Source: Oxalobacteraceae bacterium | GTDB lineage: Bacteria; Pseudomonadota; Gammaproteobacteria; Burkholderiales; Burkholderiaceae_D | NCBI GenBank assembly: GCA_947374865.1 | Contig: CANCDR010000018.1 | Coordinates: forward strand, 1 to 49,980 | Direction of reading: 5' to 3' | DNA length: 49,980 nt | Shown here: positions 33,704-40,026 of the stretch, one piece after another | Numbering within the stretch: the first letter of the stretch is position 1 | Layout: each line of letters opens with the position of its first letter | The notes under the pieces: generated by a model | Told to the model about the DNA's origin: nothing | What the model saw: only the letters and a program-made list of their open reading frames with translations | Databases searched by the model: none | Position numbers and translations under genes: made by a program

Positions 33704-34654
33704 ATGCCCAATAAAACCCTTTTTCTTTTTTCCGGTCAGGGATCACAATTTTTTCAGATGGGCTACGATTTGTATGCCACTGAACCTGAATTTCGACGTC
33801 AGATGGACTGGTTCGACACGCTGTATCACACGCAAACGGGGCGCTCCATGGTAGCCAGTTTGTATGGCGCGCAAACACAAGAATTTCCCCTCGACGAATT
33901 GTCGCTCAGTCATCCTGCCATCGTGATGGTGGAGTGTGCCCTGGCGATGACCTTGATCCGTGACGGGATAAGGCCAGACCTGACGCTGGGTTGTAGTCTT
34001 GGCGCGTTTTCCGCCGCCGCCATTGCGGGACAGATCAGTGTTGAGGATGCGTTGTTTCTGGCCATTTTGCAGGCCGAGGCCGTTGAGAAAAAATGTAATC
34101 AGGGCAGCATGATCGCTGTTTTGGCTTCGCCGGAGCTTTATGAAGAAGCGATCATCGCCATGGAAGGCGTGATCGCAGCAAGGAATTTTTCATCGCACTT
34201 CGTCGTGACGACGCCGTATCCAAACACTGAGCATGTAAAGAAATTTTTTCGTCAAAAGAATGTCAGTGTCCAGCCGCTGCCCGTGCGCTATCCCTTTCAT
34301 TCACCCTGGCTGGAACCGGCCAGAGCCGCATTTTTGGCGAATGTCCCATCTGGCATTGAACGTAAAATTCATCGCCCGCTGTGGTGTTGTGCCAGCTGCG
34401 ATCAGCTGGAAATTCTCACTGAAGATTATTTTTGGCGTGTGGTGCGCGAGCCGATTTTATTTGCCCGCTCTATTGCACAATGTGAGCAGCAGGGGCCCTG
34501 GAATTATATTGACCTGGGTCCTTCCGGTACGCTGGCGACCTTCCTCAAATACCTTCTGCCGGCGGACTCACCATCAGTCGTCATGCCGACGATCACCCGC
34601 TTTGGTCGCGATCAAAAAAACCTGCTGGCTCTCAGGGCGGTCTATGGACGTTAA
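33704..34654 (+). CDS. AT-like protein, probable trans-AT PKS acyl hydrolase (PedC-like)
   Basis: A 316-residue AT-fold protein starting FLFSGQGSQFFQMGYDLY. The nucleophile Ser98 is in GCSLG instead of the AT consensus GHSLG. His199 is kept (YPFHSPW). At the position of the malonyl-binding arginine (Arg111 in the upstream AT) the alignment gives Gln123 (LAILQAEAVEKK). Loss of that arginine argues against malonyl transfer and fits the acyl hydrolase branch that removes stalled chains in trans-AT systems. An AT for an unusual substrate remains possible. The start is the ATG at 33704; the frame from 33593 overlaps the previous gene and has no similarity. Confidence 0.82.
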   Translation: MPNKTLFLFSGQGSQFFQMGYDLYATEPEFRRQMDWFDTLYHTQTGRSMVASLYGAQTQEFPLDELSLSHPAIVMVECALAMTLIRDGIRPDLTLGCSLGAFSAAAIAGQISVEDALFLAILQAEAVEKKCNQGSMIAVLASPELYEEAIIAMEGVIAARNFSSHFVVTTPYPNTEHVKKFFRQKNVSVQPLPVRYPFHSPWLEPARAAFLANVPSGIERKIHRPLWCCASCDQLEILTEDYFWRVVREPILFARSIAQCEQQGPWNYIDLGPSGTLATFLKYLLPADSPSVVMPTITRFGRDQKNLLALRAVYGR

Positions 34655-34684
34655 TGTGGGGTGCGGCATAGCGGAAGGTGGCCC

Positions 34685-35455
34685 ATGCGGCATGATGATC
34701 TGGTCTTGAAATCCCTGTCCTTGTCGCGCAAGGAAACTGAAATGACAGCCTCTCTGTGTCTTGCGCGCCTATCATTGGACGATCTGCTGGCCCAGACATT
34801 GGCACAGCCATTTTTGCATCCTGATGAACGCGATTACTACGACAGCCTGCCGCAATCGCCGCGCCGGGAAAGCTATCTGATCGGCCGCTATTGCGCCAAA
34901 CGTGCCTTGGTCGGGCGCCTGCCGAATACCGCTATGGATGCGATGCCAGTATATCCGGGAGTATTCGGTCAGCCGGTGCTTGGCAGCGCACAGTGTGCCG
35001 GAGTACAGATCAGTCTGACGCATTGCAACGGTGTGGGCGCGGCTATCGCGTTTGATGAACGGCAGCCGATGGCGATTGACATGGAGAGGGTCTCACCTCT
35101 GGCATCGCCGCGTCAAACCGAGGCAATTAAGGCGCAGCTGACCAACGCCGAAATCGCCATGCTCGATTATTTCGGTCGCGACAGTCAAGACTGCTCAGGA
35201 ACCTGGATATGGACTTGGATCTGGACCGCAAAGGAAGCCCTATCTAAGGTCTTGCGAACCGGATTGATGATTCCGATGCCCCTGCTGGAAATCAGCAGAG
35301 CCTGGCATGAAGGCCCCTACCTGCTGGCGGAATATGTCCATTTCCCACAGTACAAAGTGATGTCATTTCTTTGGCGGGGCACGGTCGTCTCCATTGTGCT
35401 GCCCAAGAGAACGACGTTGCGGATGGACTTTGACGGCTTGATGGCTTTGCCATGA
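34685..35455 (+). CDS. 4'-phosphopantetheinyl transferase, Sfp type
   Basis: A 256-residue enzyme that moves phosphopantetheine from CoA to the conserved serine of carrier domains. The Mg-binding motif AIDMERV holds Asp132 and Glu134, and WTAKEALSK holds Lys183 and Glu184, as in Sfp/Gsp enzymes. An earlier YLIGRYCAKRAL segment fits CoA binding. A short duplication gives WIWTWIWT just before WTAKEALSK. GGAAGGTGG precedes the ATG at 34685. An ATG at 34742 (MTASLCLARL) is an alternative. It serves the ACP domains encoded downstream. Confidence 0.92.
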   Translation: MRHDDLVLKSLSLSRKETEMTASLCLARLSLDDLLAQTLAQPFLHPDERDYYDSLPQSPRRESYLIGRYCAKRALVGRLPNTAMDAMPVYPGVFGQPVLGSAQCAGVQISLTHCNGVGAAIAFDERQPMAIDMERVSPLASPRQTEAIKAQLTNAEIAMLDYFGRDSQDCSGTWIWTWIWTAKEALSKVLRTGLMIPMPLLEISRAWHEGPYLLAEYVHFPQYKVMSFLWRGTVVSIVLPKRTTLRMDFDGLMALP

Positions 35456-35475
35456 GTGGACAATCGGCGCCTGGC

Positions 35476-35505
35476 TGGACAGACCTGATCCGTATCTGCT
35501 ATATT
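35476..35505 (+). promoter_or_regulatory. Promoter of the Fic gene
   Basis: TGGACA (35476-35481) and TATATT (35500-35505) stand 18 bp apart, close to sigma-70 consensus. The -10 box overlaps the left edge of the palindrome at 35502-35532, so a bound repressor would block it. Confidence 0.6.
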
Positions 35506-35532
35506 TACGGCTCAAATATTGAGCCGTAAATA
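35502..35532. promoter_or_regulatory. Perfect 31-bp palindrome at the Fic gene start (probable operator)
   Basis: The arm TATTTACGGCTCAA (35502-35515) is repeated exactly inverted as TTGAGCCGTAAATA (35519-35532) around a 3-nt ATA centre. It ends two bases before the Fic ATG and overlaps the -10 box, so it is well placed as an operator for autoregulation. It also covers the usual ribosome-binding position, so as RNA it could hide the start. The arms have 14 matched bases each, too many for chance. Confidence 0.75.
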
Positions 35533-35534
35533 GT

Positions 35535-36656
35535 ATGCGATCATCTCAACACTACATCTGGCAACGTCCCGAGTGGCCCAAGCTACAATTTAGCCAAAGC
35601 GCGCTCACCGCTCCGCTGGCTGCCGCTCGCCAAGCCCAAGGCATTGCGCTAGGTCAGGCAAGGGCGATCGGCTTACATGAACTCGCCGGCATCTTGGATG
35701 ATATCTGGATCGGCGAAGTGATTGCGACAGCGGCCATTGAGGGTGAAATGCTCGATGAAAACGCCGTGCGCTCGTCCATTAAGCGGATGTTGGGCTATCC
35801 CCATACAGGTCCCGTATCTCGCCACGTGGATGGCTTAGTCGCTGTGATGCAGGATGCCAGTGAAAACTTTAGGGCCCCGCTTGATCTCGACCGCCTCTGC
35901 CGTTGGCAGGCAGCGCTTTTTCCCAGTGGGCAGTCCGGCATTCAACGAATCCAAATTGGTCAGCTACGAACTTTTAATGAGCCCATGCAAATTATTGGTG
36001 GCCGAGTCGGGAAAGAGGAAGTCCATTATCAGGCGCCCCCTTCGAGCGTCGTTCCACAGGAAATGATGGTATTGATTGACTGGTTCAATGCTGAACATGC
36101 AGGACTAGACGGCTTAGTTCGCGCCGCCCTGGCACATTTGTGGTTCGAGACCATACACCCGTTTGAAGATGGTAACGGTCGGTTAGGGCGAGCCCTCATT
36201 GACCTCGCTGTGGCCCAAGATCTGGGCGCCTCTGGACGACTGTTTAGCATGTCCCAGCAGATTGAACGCCATCGAAAAGACTATTACGATGCATTAAAAG
36301 AGGCGCAATCAGGGAGTCTTGATGTCACCTCCTGGGTAACATGGTTCCTCGCACAATTTACTGGTGCCTGCCAAAAGACCTCCCATATCATCAACGATGC
36401 CTTATCTAAACAACGCTTCTGGGCGCGCTATGCGGCGGTGCCCTTCAATGAGCGTCAGCGCAAAGTCATCAAAAAAGTCCTTGATGCAGGTAAAGATGGT
36501 TTTGTCGGCGGCCTATCGGCTGAAAAATATGGCGTCATTGCACAAACATCAAAACCCACTGCGACTCGAGACCTGGCCGCACTGCTCCAATTCAATGTTT
36601 TAATCTCTACCGGTCAGGGAAAAAGCACGCGCTATCATTTGATGCCGATCGACTAA
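35535..36656 (+). CDS. Fic family protein with N-terminal inhibitory motif and winged-helix-like C-terminus
   Basis: A 373-residue protein. The Fic motif HPFEDGNGRLGRAL starts at His208, matching HPFxDGNGRxxR, the site of AMP transfer to target hydroxyl groups. At residues 65-70, TAAIEG fits the inhibitory (S/T)xxxE(G/N) helix motif that holds class II Fic enzymes inactive. The N-terminus fits DUF4172. The last 70 residues (FVGGLSAEKYGVIAQTSKPTATRDLAALLQFN and on) look like a winged helix-turn-helix, so the protein may bind its own operator. No strong ribosome binding site is seen. It sits between the PPTase and the starter genes and has no known role in polyketide synthesis. Confidence 0.93.
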   Translation: MRSSQHYIWQRPEWPKLQFSQSALTAPLAAARQAQGIALGQARAIGLHELAGILDDIWIGEVIATAAIEGEMLDENAVRSSIKRMLGYPHTGPVSRHVDGLVAVMQDASENFRAPLDLDRLCRWQAALFPSGQSGIQRIQIGQLRTFNEPMQIIGGRVGKEEVHYQAPPSSVVPQEMMVLIDWFNAEHAGLDGLVRAALAHLWFETIHPFEDGNGRLGRALIDLAVAQDLGASGRLFSMSQQIERHRKDYYDALKEAQSGSLDVTSWVTWFLAQFTGACQKTSHIINDALSKQRFWARYAAVPFNERQRKVIKKVLDAGKDGFVGGLSAEKYGVIAQTSKPTATRDLAALLQFNVLISTGQGKSTRYHLMPID

Positions 36657-37008
36657 CGCTGGTTGGCGGCTCACCTTCACTTTGATCGGACTGCAGGCTT
36701 TGCTGCACTTCGAGGCAGTCTCTTCTTATATCTTTAAATCGACTTGCACTCCATACCCGGAAGCGCGTTTTGCCATAACGTCGCTTTAGCGCATAGTTAA
36801 TGCGCCACTTCCTCGTCGCCGTTACACAACACCTCCATTCAGTCCTTGCCAAGCATCGTCCATTCATTGCTTGCGATCAGTTGATTTACATACACTTTAT
36901 CTCAATAAATGTTTTCTCAAAATGAACTGTTTGACGCAGTTCATTTTTTGATTTCCCCACCATCGAAACAACTTCTCCTGCCTCAAAAATGGCACAGAAA
37001 GTCAGTCC
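36657..37008. other. Intergenic region between Fic and the first starter gene
   Basis: About 350 bp without a recognised plus-strand gene. On the minus strand an 86-codon frame (36867-36607) overlaps the Fic 3' end; it resembles nothing I know, has no clear ribosome binding site and is probably spurious. The region contains the hairpin at 36919-36947. No clear promoter for the starter gene was identified between the hairpin and 37009. Confidence 0.5.
36919..36947 (+). terminator. Intrinsic terminator-like hairpin before the starter gene
   Basis: Perfect 11-bp arms AAAATGAACTG (36919-36929) and CAGTTCATTTT (36937-36947) enclose a 7-nt loop, and the T-run continues to 36949 (TTTTTT). It is a good rho-independent terminator for the Fic transcript. 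Because it is only 60 bp before the next start codon, it might instead act as an attenuator of the downstream PKS genes. Confidence 0.75.
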
Positions 37009-39906
37009 ATGTTTGCACTGTTAAACCGCTATTCCAATGCCTATGTCCTGGTTGCCGTCGTGGATTCTTTTCAGCGGGCCGGCTTGTTTGAGTCGTTCAG
37101 ACAGTACCCGTCACGATCTCTGGAGCAACTACAAGCAGCCCATCACGCCAACCCCGGCTATCTGGCGATCGCGCTGCATTGTCTGGCGTCAGCCGGCTGG
37201 CTTCAGCTGGACCAGGGTGGTGGCTATGCGCTCACTGATCTTGCTGAGCCGGACGCGATATCGCCAGACATCAGAGCCTTGTATGCGAAGCCTATCGACA
37301 CCTTGCTCACAGACGCCGCTGCACAAACTTTGTTGATAGCCCATTTGCAGGCATTGATGTCTTCGCACGCCATTCCCGAGAGCGATGCCTTGCTCGCCGA
37401 CTGGCTGCGTCATGGACCCGTCGCCCTACCCGTGCTCATGGCGCTGCACCACATGGCTAGTACGGATTCGGTGACCCGGCTGCTGTCACAAGGTAGTTTG
37501 CTCAACGATACCCTGCGTACCTGTCTGTGTGATTACCTGGTTCAGCAAGCCTGGATCCGGCCCAGTAAGGAGGGCCGAAGAACGGTTCTGCTCACCGACA
37601 TGGGCGAGCAACTTTTTGCGCATACGCAGGTGATGGGTATTGCGGCATCCTATCGACCCATGCTCGCGCAGATGGATGCGCTGCTGTTTGGGGATGCGGG
37701 CAGCGTTTTTATGCGCAGTCCTGACGGCCACGTCGATCGCTTACTCAATGTGCGCGCCAGCAGCTACCAGAACGAACGCTACTTCGCTGACGCAGAGTGG
37801 CAAATCCTTGCGCTCTTTAATACCCATGACTTTGCTTCCCAGCCGCGGTATATCGCCGCTATGGGCTGTGGCGATGGCAGCATTTTAAAGCAGCTATACG
37901 ACACGATTCACCTGCGCAGTTTACGCGGACGCGAATTGGATGCGTTTCCGCTGACCCTCATCGGCATTGATACCAATCAGACCGCGCTCGACGACACCGC
38001 TCATACCTTGGCTAATTTGCCGCATGTGCTGCTGCACGGTGATGTCAATGATCCGGCGCAGATGCAGAGCGATCTGCGCGCAATGGGCATTGACCCGTCT
38101 GCTGTGCTGCATATTCGCGCCTTCCTGGATCACAATTTCCATGCCTGTGACGAAAACGGTGTGGCCGACGATGTGGATGACGATGGTGCCGCATTTCCAC
38201 TCACGCCGGGCAGCGTATATGTGGATGCCAGCGGACAGCCCTTGGCACCTCAGAGGCTGGTATCGCAGTGGCGTGCCCATCTGCAGTGCTGGTCTGATGT
38301 TCTCAACGACCATGGCTTGATGGTCGCTGAAGTGCATTGCCTGAACGCGGCCTTAACGCGGGAGTATCCGCACAGCGAGAACCTGTATTTTGATCATCTG
38401 CATGCCTTTTCCGGACAGTACCTCATCGAGGCAGAGCTGTTCCTGATCCTCGCTGCCAACGTAGGCCTGTTTGCAGCCAGCCAGCCGCTGCGCACACCGA
38501 AGACCTTACCGTTTTGCCGGATCACCTTAAGCCACTTTCATCGGCGGGCTTATCAGATTCGGCATGCCCGAACTACAGACCATGCGGCATTGATTGAACT
38601 CGAACAGCGCTGCTGGCCGGACGCACTGCGGGCAGCGGATGACCTGCTCCTTGAACGCGTAGCGACCTACCCGCAAGGGCAGTTTGTGCTCGAACTGGAA
38701 GGACGAGTGGTCGGGGTGATCTACTCCCAGCGCATCGACAGTATGGCGTGCATGCAGTCGCAAACCAGTGATTCGGCATTTAGCCAGCATCGCCCTGATG
38801 GGACATTGGTTCAGCTGCTGGCGGTGAACATCCTGCCGGAACTGCATGAACGAAATCTGAGCGACGAGCTGCTTGAATTTATGCTGCAGCGTTGCAGTGT
38901 GATGAGCGGAATAAGTTCGGTCGTAGCAATCACCTTGTGTAAACACTTTCACCGGCAGAATGCGCATGATTTGGTCAGCTATATTCGGCAGGTCGATGCG
39001 CAGGGCCATGCGGTCGATCCGGTGTTACGTTTCCATGAACAGCATGGCGCACGGATTCTTGACCTGGCGGCCAATTACCGCCCGCGCGACAGTAAAAATC
39101 AGGGACATGGGGTGTGGGTGCAGTACGACCTGTTTCGGCGCCGACGAGTGGAATTGCGGGTCGAGGTGCCGCTTATAAAAAAGGCTGTGACTGCTGCTAA
39201 CGTTATTCCGGTGCATGGTCAATCAACGACGCATGCTGTCGAGGCCATAGCTCAAGGTATCGACCAATTCCTGGAATATTTGATCAAAGCTTGTCTGCCG
39301 GACGTTGGTGTCACCGGTGCTTCACCTGTTCGACGCTACGATAAGGAGCGGCCCTTAATGGAGATAGGTCTGGATTCGGTAGATCTACTCCTGCTCGCGG
39401 AAAAAATTCAAATTCGCTATCGCATCCGTATCGCACCAAATTTTTTTATACAAAATAATACCCCTGCACGCATCACAGCCAGACTGCTTTCGCTGATCAA
39501 TGCGGAAAGTAGTGTCGTGCGGATCAAGGCAGTCGAAAAACTGCCGCCTGAAGACGAATCAAATACGGAAAACGACATTGCGATTATTGGCATTCCATGC
39601 CGGCTTCCATCACATATTAAAACACCGCAGCAGTTAGTTAATTTTCTTAGAAATGAACGAACTCTCAACAATGTTCTGCTGGATGGTCGTCAACAGTGGT
39701 CTGACGGCTCAATCGTAGAGCTCGTGAAGGTGGACATGACGCAGGCACAAACCGATGAAAATGTCGAAGCAAACGCGGGCAACGAATTGCTCGCGCTAAT
39801 TATGAAGTATTGCAGCGCGATGAAAGAAGATTCATCCGTTGTTGGCGTCACTTTTTGCAAAGACTTTAATCGTAAAAATTCATTGAAAAAATGGCAAAGT
39901 CGCTAA
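37009..39906 (+). CDS. PKS starter-unit protein: adaptor-methyltransferase-GNAT-ACP, with a chimeric KS/GNAT tail (copy 1)
   Basis: A 965-residue protein. Residues 1-165 are helical (MFALLNRYSNAYVLVAVVDSF) and resemble the adaptor region of CurA/AprA-type loading modules. The methyltransferase has SAM motif MGCGDGS at 285-291 and IRAFLDHNF at 369-377. A GNAT-like domain starts at about 515 (YQIRHARTTDHAALIELEQR). An ACP follows with Ser790 in GLDSVDLL. Such modules methylate and decarboxylate malonyl-type groups to make propionyl- or isobutyryl-like starters. After the ACP, residues 855-897 match the first 40 residues of a ketosynthase (DIAIIGIPCRLPS), then residues 898-965 match part of a GNAT domain (CSAMKEDSSVVGVTFCKDFNRKN) and stop. 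This tail is a recombination relic. The ribosome binding site is weak. Confidence 0.88.
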   Translation: MFALLNRYSNAYVLVAVVDSFQRAGLFESFRQYPSRSLEQLQAAHHANPGYLAIALHCLASAGWLQLDQGGGYALTDLAEPDAISPDIRALYAKPIDTLLTDAAAQTLLIAHLQALMSSHAIPESDALLADWLRHGPVALPVLMALHHMASTDSVTRLLSQGSLLNDTLRTCLCDYLVQQAWIRPSKEGRRTVLLTDMGEQLFAHTQVMGIAASYRPMLAQMDALLFGDAGSVFMRSPDGHVDRLLNVRASSYQNERYFADAEWQILALFNTHDFASQPRYIAAMGCGDGSILKQLYDTIHLRSLRGRELDAFPLTLIGIDTNQTALDDTAHTLANLPHVLLHGDVNDPAQMQSDLRAMGIDPSAVLHIRAFLDHNFHACDENGVADDVDDDGAAFPLTPGSVYVDASGQPLAPQRLVSQWRAHLQCWSDVLNDHGLMVAEVHCLNAALTREYPHSENLYFDHLHAFSGQYLIEAELFLILAANVGLFAASQPLRTPKTLPFCRITLSHFHRRAYQIRHARTTDHAALIELEQRCWPDALRAADDLLLERVATYPQGQFVLELEGRVVGVIYSQRIDSMACMQSQTSDSAFSQHRPDGTLVQLLAVNILPELHERNLSDELLEFMLQRCSVMSGISSVVAITLCKHFHRQNAHDLVSYIRQVDAQGHAVDPVLRFHEQHGARILDLAANYRPRDSKNQGHGVWVQYDLFRRRRVELRVEVPLIKKAVTAANVIPVHGQSTTHAVEAIAQGIDQFLEYLIKACLPDVGVTGASPVRRYDKERPLMEIGLDSVDLLLLAEKIQIRYRIRIAPNFFIQNNTPARITARLLSLINAESSVVRIKAVEKLPPEDESNTENDIAIIGIPCRLPSHIKTPQQLVNFLRNERTLNNVLLDGRQQWSDGSIVELVKVDMTQAQTDENVEANAGNELLALIMKYCSAMKEDSSVVGVTFCKDFNRKNSLKKWQSR

Positions 39907-40026
39907 GAGTCGCATCAAAAAAACCGGGGCGGTAAGTTTGGTGACTACTCCAAAAAATGGTAAGTGTCCTAGAAGTTCATCATTTTAAGTGTGTGTATCG
40001 AATCCATATAAATTGAGGGGTTAACA
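39907..40026 (+). other. Short intergenic spacer with ribosome binding site
   Basis: About 120 bp of A+T-richer sequence between the two starter genes. GAGGGG at 40016-40021 is the ribosome binding site of the second copy. A TATAAA-like element near 40007 may be a weak promoter. It may contain decayed remains of the GNAT fragment, but no continued frame was recognised. Confidence 0.5.

Noticed and set aside
33704..34654. Second AT-like protein considered as an ordinary malonyl transferase
   Set aside because: The arginine that binds the malonyl carboxylate is a glutamine and the nucleophile motif is altered, so a hydrolase role is preferred.
36607..36867. An 86-codon minus-strand frame after the Fic gene, considered as a small toxin or an IS remnant
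   Set aside because: No recognisable motif, no start signal, and it overlaps the Fic coding sequence.
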